From NCBI GenBank assembly GCA_026388715.1, contig JAPLJF010000036.1:1-64000 (forward strand): a DNA stretch of 64,000 bases, in the 5' to 3' direction. Made by a program: the position numbers and the translations under genes. The stretch comes from Deltaproteobacteria bacterium (GTDB lineage Bacteria > Desulfobacterota > Desulfobulbia > Desulfobulbales > Desulfocapsaceae). Below, in pieces: positions 1 to 7,950 of the stretch; position 1 is the stretch's first letter, and the number at the start of each line of letters is the position of its first letter. A model generated the notes under the pieces. It did not search any database and had not been told where the DNA came from. It was given only the letters and a program-made list of their open reading frames with translations.

Positions 1-140
1 GCCTCTTGCAAAAATGGTCTTTTCGCCCAAACTCTGCGTTATGCTTAAAATTTTATCCTCGGAATATCAACTATATGCCTGCGGTAAAATTTTTCGCATG
101 CCTTGATTTTGAACGAAAATCCTCATTTTGCAAAAGGCTC
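1..140. repeat. MITE-like repeat family A, copy 1 (truncated by window edge)
   Basis: Near-identical to 7778..7919 (only differences seen: ctctgcgttatgc versus ctctgcaatatgc); ends are inverted: (GA)GCCTCTTGCAAAAATG ... CATTTTGCAAAAGGCTC. Confidence 0.9.
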
Positions 141-175
141 ATGTTGAAGAATGTATTTTAGTTAAAGGAGAATCC

Positions 176-391
176 ATGAAGATCATAATCGAATATTGTA
201 CAAAGTGAAACCATCAACCTCGTGCTTCCAGGTTGGAAGAGGAATTGAAGAAGGAGTTTGGCGCGGAGGTGGAGTTGATCCCTTCCACCGGTGGGGTGTT
301 TGAGATCACCGTTGACGGAAAGCTCGTATTCTCCAAGAAGGAGATGAAGCGTTTTCCTGAAGAGGGGGAGATCGCCGGATTGCTGCGGTAA
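176..391 (+). CDS. selW: SelW/SelT/SelH (Rdx) family selenoprotein with in-frame TGA (Sec) at 206-208
   Basis: Translation MKIIIEYCTK(U)NHQPRASRLEEELKKEFGAEVELIPSTGGVFEITVDGKLVFSKKEMKRFPEEGEIAGLLR*; CxxU redox motif, Rdx fold signature (IPSTGGVFEITVDGKLVFSKK), RBS AAAGGAG at 164-170, and a CAACCT/AGGTTG hairpin (215-220 / 230-235) just after TGA as a candidate bSECIS. Confidence 0.88.
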
Positions 392-410
392 CAGGGGATA
401 GGAAGCTTTG

Positions 411-935
411 TTACCTGTTCCCTGTTCCCTGTCCCTCCGGCTCCTGAGCAACAAGACAACTTGACATGCATGCATCGCAGTTGTCTCTGGTCTTGCCCTG
501 CTTGCAGTAGTCGGCAAAACCCCGGAGCAGTTCGCTGCCGCCGCGGGGGCAGATCTTGAGAAATTCGATGAAGGAGATCATGTGGGCGATGACCTCCGGG
601 GGGGCGGCATGTTCTACCCGGCAGGCGCCTTCTTCGGCCACACTGCGGTCAACGGCCAGCACCTCAATGAAAAATTGTTTCAGGGCGTCGTGGCGGAAGA
701 TGACGCTTTCTGCCGCTTTTTCTCCCTTAGTGGTCATGGTGATGGCCTCATAAGGGGCATAATTGATGAGATCTCTCTTGGCCAGGGCCCGCAGGGCCTC
801 GGTAACGGACGCGCGGCTGATTTGCAGGCGGGCGGCGATCTCTTTACTCCTGGCCACATGCTTGTCTTGAATGATATGGTATATTGCCTCCAGATAATCT
901 TCGAGACTGGCGCTGAGGGTATTTTTTTTGGGCAT
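411..935 (-). CDS. DtxR/MntR-family metal-dependent transcriptional regulator
   Basis: MPKKNTLSASLEDYLEAIYHIIQDKHVARSKEIAARLQISRASVTEALRALAKRDLI... winged-helix DtxR N-terminus; start placed at MPKKN because the upstream ORF extension reads through a repeat. Confidence 0.85.
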   Translation of the reverse strand: MPKKNTLSASLEDYLEAIYHIIQDKHVARSKEIAARLQISRASVTEALRALAKRDLINYAPYEAITMTTKGEKAAESVIFRHDALKQFFIEVLAVDRSVAEEGACRVEHAAPPEVIAHMISFIEFLKICPRGGSELLRGFADYCKQGKTRDNCDACMSSCLVAQEPEGQGTGNR

Positions 936-992
936 GGCGGGCCTGGTCTGGCGGTAAAGGATAGTAGAAAGGATGTATGTCGGTAAATTATT

Positions 993-1055
993 CCCGCAGA
1001 GGCGCAGAGAAAAGCCTGTTATGTCCTTCTCTGCGCCCCTGCGTCTCTGCGGGAG
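993..1055. repeat. Imperfect inverted repeat (CCCGCAGAGGCGCAGAGA ... TCTCTGCGCCCCTGCGTCTCTGCGGGA)
   Basis: Complementary arms read directly upstream of the DtxR-family gene and recN. Confidence 0.75.
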
Positions 1056-1161
1056 ATTTCGTTTATTTTTACAGGTGAAGTCGTACTGTTTTAGAATAGC
1101 GTTGTTTAGGGAGTGAGTCAAGATGTGACGAGAATTATGGGTATATGCCTGGAAGAAAAAA

Positions 1162-2898
1162 ATGCTATGTGAACTGAAAGTTGAAAATCTTGCTTTAATC
1201 GAATCCCTGCATCTCCATTTTGATCAGGAAGAGGGGGGTGGCCTGGTGGTGATGACCGGTGAGACCGGCGCCGGGAAATCGATCATGCTCCGGGCCATTC
1301 ATCTTCTCATGGGTGGCCGGGCGCAGGCGGACTGGATCAGAAATGGTGCGGATCAGTGTGTGGTAGAGGCGCTTTTTGTGGTCAACGCCAATCATCATGA
1401 CCTGCTGCAGGCCTTGCAGGAATCGGGATTTGGCGATGATCCCACGGTGATTCTCAAGCGGGTGCTCACCAGTGGCGGCAAGAGCAGGCTTTATGTGAAC
1501 GGATCCCTGGCAACGGCGAAGATGGTCTCCATACTGGCAGATAATCTGCTCAATGTCGCCAGTCAGCATGATCATCAACAGTTGTTGCAGCCGGCGCTGC
1601 ATCTTGATTTCCTGGATGCGCTTGGGGAACATTGGGCGGAACGGGCGCAGGTTGCCACGGTTTTTGCACAGTGGCAGCAGAAGAAGGATGAGCTGGTTCT
1701 GCTCCGTCAGCAGGAGCGGGATAAGGCCCAGCGGCGGGATTTCCTGCAGTACCAGCTGGCAGAGATCCAGCAGATTGGGCCGGTGGTAGGTGAGGATGAG
1801 GAACTGGCCGCCGAGAGAAAGCGGCTTAAAAGCGCGGATACCCTGATTGCGCTCAGCCAGAAGGTGTATCGTTTTATTTCCTCCACCCTTGTCGACGGGT
1901 TGTTTGAGGTGCGGCGTGACATGGAGCAGGTGGTGCAGCTTGACGCCCAGGTGGAAGGGCTGGCGGCCGAACTTATCGCTTACAGTTATCAGGCCGAGGA
2001 TTTTGTCAGCCAGTTACGAAGTTACAAGGATTCACTCGAGCATAATCCCGCCCGTCTTGAGCAGGTGAATGAGCGTCTCAACGCCCTGCACCATCTGAAA
2101 CGTAAATATGGCGAGACCCTGGAGGCTGTTCTCAGGTATGCGGAAGAGGCGGAGAGCGAGCTCCAGCTCATTGACAATATGGACAAGACAATGAGTGAGC
2201 TGGAGGCGGTGACAGCCGGTCTGGAACAGGAGTTGCTGCGCCAGGTTGCCGCCCTTTCGGCCAGGCGCCGTCAGACAGCCGGGCAGGTGACAAAGGCCAT
2301 GGCCGCGGAACTGGCATCTCTGGCCTTTAGCCACTCAGGGTTTGAGATTCGTTTTCAGGCGCAGGAACAAGGGCAGGAACAGGGCATTGAGGCGGTCCGA
2401 AGCCATGGTTGGGACCGGGTGGAATTCTTTTTCTCGGCAAATCCAGGCGAGCCGGCCAGGCCTCTGGCCAAGGTGGCATCCGGCGGCGAGCTCTCGCGGC
2501 TGATGCTGGCGCTCAAGTGTCTGCTGGCCAAAAAAGATATGGTGGAAACCGTCATCTTTGATGAGGTGGACGCGGGTATCGGCGGTGAGGCGGCTGAGGC
2601 GGTGGCCCGCAAGATCCAGGAACTGGCCGGTCATCATCAGGTCTTCTGTGTCACCCATCTGCCCCAGATTGCCGCCAGGGGAAACACCCATTTCCGGGTG
2701 GCCAAGCAGATGGTGCAGGGCCGCACCCTCTCTTCTTTCTCCCTGCTTGACCCGGAAGAGCGGGTGGATGAGCTGGCGCGGATGCTGGCCGGTGACTCGG
2801 TCTCGGCCCAGACCCGCGCCTGGGCCCTGGAGCTGCTGGCCAAAGGCGGTAACGGGCAGACAGGGCAGAAGGAAAAGGGGAATATGTGTCCCAGATAA
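1162..2898 (+). CDS. recN: DNA repair protein RecN
   Basis: MLCELKVENLALIESLHLHF; Walker A GETGAGKS; SGGELSRLMLALK; IFDEVDAGIGGEAAEAV; VTHLPQIAA. Confidence 0.96.
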   Translation: MLCELKVENLALIESLHLHFDQEEGGGLVVMTGETGAGKSIMLRAIHLLMGGRAQADWIRNGADQCVVEALFVVNANHHDLLQALQESGFGDDPTVILKRVLTSGGKSRLYVNGSLATAKMVSILADNLLNVASQHDHQQLLQPALHLDFLDALGEHWAERAQVATVFAQWQQKKDELVLLRQQERDKAQRRDFLQYQLAEIQQIGPVVGEDEELAAERKRLKSADTLIALSQKVYRFISSTLVDGLFEVRRDMEQVVQLDAQVEGLAAELIAYSYQAEDFVSQLRSYKDSLEHNPARLEQVNERLNALHHLKRKYGETLEAVLRYAEEAESELQLIDNMDKTMSELEAVTAGLEQELLRQVAALSARRRQTAGQVTKAMAAELASLAFSHSGFEIRFQAQEQGQEQGIEAVRSHGWDRVEFFFSANPGEPARPLAKVASGGELSRLMLALKCLLAKKDMVETVIFDEVDAGIGGEAAEAVARKIQELAGHHQVFCVTHLPQIAARGNTHFRVAKQMVQGRTLSSFSLLDPEERVDELARMLAGDSVSAQTRAWALELLAKGGNGQTGQKEKGNMCPR

Positions 2899-3947
2899 CG
2901 GCCCTGGCCCTCTTTTCCGGCGGTCTGGATTCGATCCTTGCCTGCCGGGTGGTGGCGGCGCAGGGGATCCGGGTGGTGGCCGTCAAGTTTGTGACCCCTT
3001 TTTTTGATTATGAGCTTCTGGCCGCTCCTGATGTCTACCAGGAGGAGGTCTTCAACAAGTATGGGATTGAGGTGCTCCTTGAAGACCTCAGCAGCGGCTA
3101 TCTGGAACTGCTCCATAATCCCCGGCATGGGTTTGGCAAGAACTTCAATCCCTGCATCGATTGCAAGATTCTCATGCTCGTCCGGGCCCAGGAGATGATG
3201 CCAGCCCTTGGCGCCTCTTTTCTGGTCACCGGTGAGGTGCTGGGGCAGCGGCCCATGTCGCAGCGTCGTGATACCCTGCGGGTCATTGAACGTGATTCCG
3301 GCGCTGATCGTTTCCTGCTGCGGCCCCTATCGGCCAAACTGCTTCCGGAGACCGAAGCCGAGGCGCGAGGCTGGATTGATCGGGAAAAACTGCTGGATAT
3401 GAATGGCCGCAGCCGCTCCCGCCAGATCGCCTTGGCCAGAGAGTTGGGGATCGTTGATTTTCCAACCCCGGCCGGCGGTTGTATCCTGACCGATCTTAAT
3501 CTCAGCCCCCGGATTGCCCGTATCTATCAGGGAAATTCCATTGTCAGTGTCGAAGATATCACGGTGGCGGATGTGCGCCTGCTTCTTACGGGCAGACAGT
3601 TTCTGCTTCCCGGTGGCGGCTGGTTGATCCTGGGGCGCAATGAGCAGGAAAACGTGCTGTTGCTGACCATGGTCCAGAATGATGATGCGGTGCTCTCCAT
3701 GCCGGTTCGTCCCGGTCCAACTGCCATTCTCAGACGGGCGGTGAGCTGCTATGAGCATGCCGCTCAATTGCAGGAGGCTTTGCAACTGGCGGCAGCACTG
3801 GTGGTACGTTTTGGAAAAAAAATAAAAGATAGTCCCCCGGAAGGGGAGGTGCGTGTTTCTGTGGGAAGAGAAATGCAGACCTTGACGGTTCTGCCCCTTG
3901 CTGACCAGGTGTTTCAGGAGTGGATCCTGAATGATGCTGAACGCTGA
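2886..3947 (+). CDS. PP-loop ThiI/MnmA-like thiouridylase-domain protein
   Basis: N-terminal PP-loop LALFSGGLDSILACRVVAAQGIRV; overlaps recN end; conserved TPAGGCILTD. Confidence 0.75.
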   Translation: MSQITALALFSGGLDSILACRVVAAQGIRVVAVKFVTPFFDYELLAAPDVYQEEVFNKYGIEVLLEDLSSGYLELLHNPRHGFGKNFNPCIDCKILMLVRAQEMMPALGASFLVTGEVLGQRPMSQRRDTLRVIERDSGADRFLLRPLSAKLLPETEAEARGWIDREKLLDMNGRSRSRQIALARELGIVDFPTPAGGCILTDLNLSPRIARIYQGNSIVSVEDITVADVRLLLTGRQFLLPGGGWLILGRNEQENVLLLTMVQNDDAVLSMPVRPGPTAILRRAVSCYEHAAQLQEALQLAAALVVRFGKKIKDSPPEGEVRVSVGREMQTLTVLPLADQVFQEWILNDAER

Positions 3948-3959
3948 CAGGCGCAAAAC

Positions 3960-4010
3960 GTAAATCCCCCCTGGCCCCCCTTTTTCAAAGGGGGATTGAG
4001 GGGGATTTAA
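3960..4010. repeat. Palindromic repeat TAAATCCCCCCTGGCCCCCCTTTTTCAAAGGGGGATTGAGGGGGATTTA flanking a DUF559 ORF
   Basis: Self-complementary arms; core AATCCCCCCTGGCCCCCCTTTTTCAAAGGGGG is repeated at about 4382-4416. Confidence 0.88.
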
Positions 4011-4013
4011 TTC

Positions 4014-4373
4014 ATGGAACACTATTATCTCAAACTCAAGGAATACTCCCGCACACTCAGAAACAACATGACTGATGCCGAGCAAGTAATGTGGCATCAC
4101 ATTCGACGTAAGCAAATACAAGGTGTACAGTTCTATCGGCAGAAACCCTTGTTGTCTTTTATTGTGGACTTTTATTGTCCGGTTGCGAAACTGGTCGTCG
4201 AACTTGACGGTAGCCAGCATTTTGAAAAAGAATATCAGGATAAAGACCAAACTCGAGATGATGTACTGGCGGGATTAGGTCTGCGCGTATTGCGCTTTGA
4301 TAATCGGCAGGTTTTATTGGAGACCTATGGTGTGCTGGAAGAGATAAATGAAATTGTGAAAGAGCGGTTGTGA
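4014..4373 (+). CDS. DUF559 (Vsr-like PD-(D/E)XK) endonuclease-domain protein
   Basis: LRNNMTDAEQVMWHHIRRKQIQGVQFYRQKPLLSFIVDFYCPVAKLVVELDGSQHFE...RVLRFDNRQVL: DUF559 signature. Confidence 0.92.
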   Translation: MEHYYLKLKEYSRTLRNNMTDAEQVMWHHIRRKQIQGVQFYRQKPLLSFIVDFYCPVAKLVVELDGSQHFEKEYQDKDQTRDDVLAGLGLRVLRFDNRQVLLETYGVLEEINEIVKERL

Positions 4374-4379
4374 GTAAGT

Positions 4380-4418
4380 GTGAATCCCCCCTGGCCCCCC
4401 TTTTTCAAAGGGGGGAAA
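4380..4418. repeat. Second copy of the CCCCCTGGCCCCCCTTTTTCAAAGGGGG palindrome, downstream of the DUF559 ORF
   Basis: Direct sequence match to the core at about 3962-3996. Confidence 0.88.
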
Positions 4419-4467
4419 TCGATGTGGATTTTTCCGTGTTTGCAACTGAGTTGAAGAGAAAAAGATC

Positions 4468-5034
4468 ATGGATACAATCACTTTATTAGGCATTGCCGTG
4501 GCCCTGGCCATGGATGCCTTTGCCGTTGCCTTGGCCACCGGTCTTGCCTTATCGGTCATGAACGGGCGACACCTGTTTCGTCTGGGTTTTCATTTTGGTC
4601 TTTTTCAGGCGTTGATGCCGGTTATTGGCTGGCTGGCGGGGATGACCATTCAGAAATGGATTGCCGCCTATGATCACTGGATTGCCTTTACGCTCCTGGC
4701 CTTTGTTGGCGGCAAGATGATCTATGAGGCCTTTGCCGACCATGATGAAGACGATCTGGGCCGCGATCCGACCCGCGGCTGGTCTCTGATCATGCTTTCG
4801 GTGGCCACCAGTATCGATGCCCTGGCCGTGGGTCTGAGCCTGGCCCTGCTCAGTGTCAGCGTTTGGGTGCCATCGCTTGTGATTGGCCTTACGGCAGGGG
4901 TACTGACGGTGATCGGGATGCTGCTGGGCCGGCGGATCAACGGTATCTGGGGAAAACGGGTTGAGGTCCTTGGCGGCCTGGTTCTGTGCGGGATCGGGGT
5001 GAAGATCCTGGTGGAGCATACACTGTTGCCGTAG
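4468..5034 (+). CDS. mntP: Manganese efflux pump MntP (YebN) family
   Basis: MDTITLLGIAVALAMDAFAVALATGLAL ... ATSIDALAVGLSLALL ... GIGVKILVEH. Confidence 0.93.
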   Translation: MDTITLLGIAVALAMDAFAVALATGLALSVMNGRHLFRLGFHFGLFQALMPVIGWLAGMTIQKWIAAYDHWIAFTLLAFVGGKMIYEAFADHDEDDLGRDPTRGWSLIMLSVATSIDALAVGLSLALLSVSVWVPSLVIGLTAGVLTVIGMLLGRRINGIWGKRVEVLGGLVLCGIGVKILVEHTLLP

Positions 5035-5066
5035 TTCGAATATTTTTCAAAATGAGGGAATAAACA

Positions 5067-5999
5067 ATGAAGAAATCGGTATTGATTCTTTGTGCGCTTT
5101 TTTTTAGCCTTTGCAGCCAGGCGCTTTATGCTGCTGAACAACCGTTGACCTCATCGAGCAGTTTTTTGGCTGCTCCCCAGATAATAGGCGGCTATGAAGC
5201 ACCTGTCGCCTATCCATGGATGACGGCAATCTTGCATGCAAGTGAATCTAATTTGTATCAGGCCCAGTACTGTGGCGGGGCACTGATTGCCCCTAATTGG
5301 GTACTCACTGCCGGTCATTGTGTTGATAGTAATATAGCAACGTCGGTAAACAAGGCCAGTGATTTGGAGGTGGCGGTTGGCGTTCATGACCTTAACAACT
5401 GGAGCGGGACGAGAATCCAGGTGAAACAAATTGTCAAACATCCATTTTATAAAGTTTATTACGACGCCAATAATAATCTTGTTAACATTGCCAATGACAT
5501 TGCCCTGCTTGAACTCAACTCGCCGTCAGAGCAGCAACCCATTCCCATATTTTCCGGCGCTTCTGTGCAGGGGATTGACCCGAAACTCCTGAATTACCTA
5601 ACCACCCTGATTGGCTGGGGAGTCTATGTTTTGCCAGACTTGTATCCCTCGATATTGCAGCAGGTCAATCTGCCGGTTGTTGCTGATGCGTATTGTAACA
5701 GTGCCTATGGGGTCACATTGTCAGGTTCACAGCTTTGTGCCGGGTATGCGGCGGCCAAGGATGCCTGCAGCGGCGATAGCGGTGGCCCCATGATGCTGGT
5801 GATTGACGGGCAATGGGTGCATGTGGGGCTTGTCTCTTATGGCTCGGATTGTAAGTTGTCAAATGGATATTATGGGGTTTATACCCGCAGTTCGGCATTT
5901 GTCGATTTTATCAAACAGTATGTGCCGGCGGCCAAGTTTACCCCAGTAACGGCTCCCAAATCTCTGCCCTGGCTCATGTTATTGCTACATAACCCATGA
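5067..5999 (+). CDS. Secreted S1-family trypsin-like serine protease
   Basis: Signal peptide; IIGGYEA activation-type motif; LTAGHC (His), NDIALLEL (Asp), KDACSGDSGGP (Ser). Confidence 0.93.
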   Translation: MKKSVLILCALFFSLCSQALYAAEQPLTSSSSFLAAPQIIGGYEAPVAYPWMTAILHASESNLYQAQYCGGALIAPNWVLTAGHCVDSNIATSVNKASDLEVAVGVHDLNNWSGTRIQVKQIVKHPFYKVYYDANNNLVNIANDIALLELNSPSEQQPIPIFSGASVQGIDPKLLNYLTTLIGWGVYVLPDLYPSILQQVNLPVVADAYCNSAYGVTLSGSQLCAGYAAAKDACSGDSGGPMMLVIDGQWVHVGLVSYGSDCKLSNGYYGVYTRSSAFVDFIKQYVPAAKFTPVTAPKSLPWLMLLLHNP

Positions 6000-7585
6000 T
6001 GGGCTTACATGTCACGCAAAAGGTTGAGGGTATTATAAAGACCTTTATTCTCGGTCTGGTTCTGTTATTGAATGTTACGACGGCAGGCTGGGCCGCTCCC
6101 GTTACCTTTCGGATTTACCATATCAATGATTTTCACGGCTTTGCCAATCCGACTCAGCCTCCCGGGACAAAAGGCCGGCAAGGGGGCGCGGCCTGGCTGG
6201 CTGCGCGGTTGAAAGAGCTCAGGGCTGAGCAGCCGGGTATTTTCCTGGCCGCAGGAGATATGATCCAGGGGGATACTTGGACAAATTTCTCACAGGGGTA
6301 TTCGACCATTGCCTTGCTCAATCAGTTACAGGTTGACGCTATGGTGACGGGCAATCACGAATATGATTTTGGCCAGGAGGTGTTGAAACAGCGGATCCGC
6401 GAGGCCCGGTTCCCAGTTCTGGCCGCTAATGTCATTGGTTTGCCGGGGGTCACTCCCCGGACTTCTTTTAACCTCCCTCAGGGGAAGGTTGCCGTGATTG
6501 GTCTGGTGACCGATGACGTGCCCCAGTCCTCCCATCCCCGTAATACTAAAGGCCTGACCTTTGCTCCACCGTTGCCGACCGCGCGGGACCAGATTAGGGC
6601 CAGGGAAAAGAACACCAGGCTGGTGGTGCTGTTGACCCATATCGGTCATGAACAGGATTTGGCGCTTGCCGCAGATCTCTGTACGGGTCCTGATGCCCTT
6701 GATGTTCCCATCCTGATTGTCGGCGGCCATTCCCATACCGTGGTGCCAAAGCCGGTGCGGATCGGCAATTGTGCGGTGGTGCAGGCCGGTGATCATGGCC
6801 GGTTCCTGGGGGTGGTGGATATGACCGTTGATCAGGGAAAATTGCTGGCGGCAACAGGCCGGCTGGAGGAGATTGTGCCAACGCCTGGGGGAGCTGATCC
6901 GGCAACAGCAGCACTGGTCGAGCGATATAACGCCCAGGTGGATATCGTGTTGAACCAGAAGGCCGGCACCACCGACGTCGATCTGATCCAGGAAGGGGCG
7001 CGTCAGCAGGAGACCAATCTGGGGGATCTGGTGGCCGATATCGTTCGCCGTACTACTGGCGCCCAGGCGGCCCTGGTGAACGGCGGCAGTCTGCGGACCG
7101 GCCTGAGCAAGGGTGAGATCACTTTCCGGCAGATCTATGCCGCACTCCCGTTTAATAATTACCTGGTGGCGGTCAGGATGAGCGGACAGCTTCTGCTGCA
7201 GACTCTGGAACATGGAGTTTCCGGGGTGGAACGGGGAGAAGGGCGTTTTCCTCAGATCTCCGGGATGGCCTTCACCTTTGATCGTCGCCAGCCTGTGGGC
7301 CAGCGGATTGTCTCAGCCACCCTTGGCGGGAAACCTATTGATCCGCAGCAGGAATATACCGTCGCCACCCTTGATTTTATGGCGGCTGGAGGGGATGGCT
7401 ACACCGCCTTTGGGCAGGCGATCAAAAGCGCCGGCGATTATGCCGAAACAGGTGGGGCCATGCGCAGCAGCCGGCTGGTGTACAACGATCCCGGCCAATT
7501 CCTGCGGGATGTGGTGTTGGATGCACTGGCCACGGGCTCGCCAGTGGCCCCAGCTGTTGAGGGGCGTATTGTCGAGATACGGTAA
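5996..7585 (+). CDS. Secreted 5'-nucleotidase / UshA-like metallophosphatase
   Basis: Signal peptide; INDFHG, AAGDMIQGD, GNHEYDFG, VGGHSHT; C-terminal 5'-nucleotidase domain (NGGSLRTGL...FNNYLV). Confidence 0.93.
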   Translation: MMGLHVTQKVEGIIKTFILGLVLLLNVTTAGWAAPVTFRIYHINDFHGFANPTQPPGTKGRQGGAAWLAARLKELRAEQPGIFLAAGDMIQGDTWTNFSQGYSTIALLNQLQVDAMVTGNHEYDFGQEVLKQRIREARFPVLAANVIGLPGVTPRTSFNLPQGKVAVIGLVTDDVPQSSHPRNTKGLTFAPPLPTARDQIRAREKNTRLVVLLTHIGHEQDLALAADLCTGPDALDVPILIVGGHSHTVVPKPVRIGNCAVVQAGDHGRFLGVVDMTVDQGKLLAATGRLEEIVPTPGGADPATAALVERYNAQVDIVLNQKAGTTDVDLIQEGARQQETNLGDLVADIVRRTTGAQAALVNGGSLRTGLSKGEITFRQIYAALPFNNYLVAVRMSGQLLLQTLEHGVSGVERGEGRFPQISGMAFTFDRRQPVGQRIVSATLGGKPIDPQQEYTVATLDFMAAGGDGYTAFGQAIKSAGDYAETGGAMRSSRLVYNDPGQFLRDVVLDALATGSPVAPAVEGRIVEIR

Positions 7586-7777
7586 GACGCTGTCGTGCCA
7601 TCGGAATTATATCCAAGGTGGAGTCCGGGCAGGTAGTCTTGGCGCAGGTTGTGTTTTTCCATACCCTTGCTTTTCTTCCGGGTGAGGAAATGATATGGTT
7701 TAAAGAAGGTGAATGGCCTTGTTCATACAGTTATTTCATAACGGTTTCGAACCTTTTCAGCCTTTTGTTTATTGCTT

Positions 7778-7919
7778 GAGCCTCTTGCAAAAATGGTCTT
7801 TTCGCCCAAACTCTGCAATATGCTTAAAATTTTATCCTCGGAATATCAACTATATGCCTGCGGTAAAATTTTTCGCATGCCTTGATTTTGAACGAAAATC
7901 CTCATTTTGCAAAAGGCTC
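7778..7919. repeat. MITE-like repeat family A, copy 2 (full length, about 142 bp)
   Basis: Terminal inverted ends GAGCCTCTTGCAAAAATG / CATTTTGCAAAAGGCTC; near-identical to 1..140. Confidence 0.93.
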
Positions 7920-7950
7920 GCTTTTATTTATTTTTTTTTGAGGTGCGGCT

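Noticed and set aside
391-440. CCTGTTCCCTGT short repeats after selW
   Set aside because: Only a short local low-complexity/inverted tract at the convergent gene ends; not enough to call an element.
158-517. Minus-strand ORFs 158..517 and 214..471
   Set aside because: Antisense to the selenoprotein gene and the 3' end of the DtxR-family gene; no recognisable protein features.
936-1121. N-terminal extension of the DtxR-family ORF (MTHSLNNAILKQ...)
   Set aside because: It reads through a palindromic repeat; the conserved DtxR domain begins at MPKKNTLSASLEDYLEAI, so the start at 935 is preferred.
4374-4467. Mn-responsive yybP-ykoY riboswitch upstream of mntP
   Set aside because: The short leader is largely occupied by the palindromic repeat; I could not see a yybP-ykoY core.
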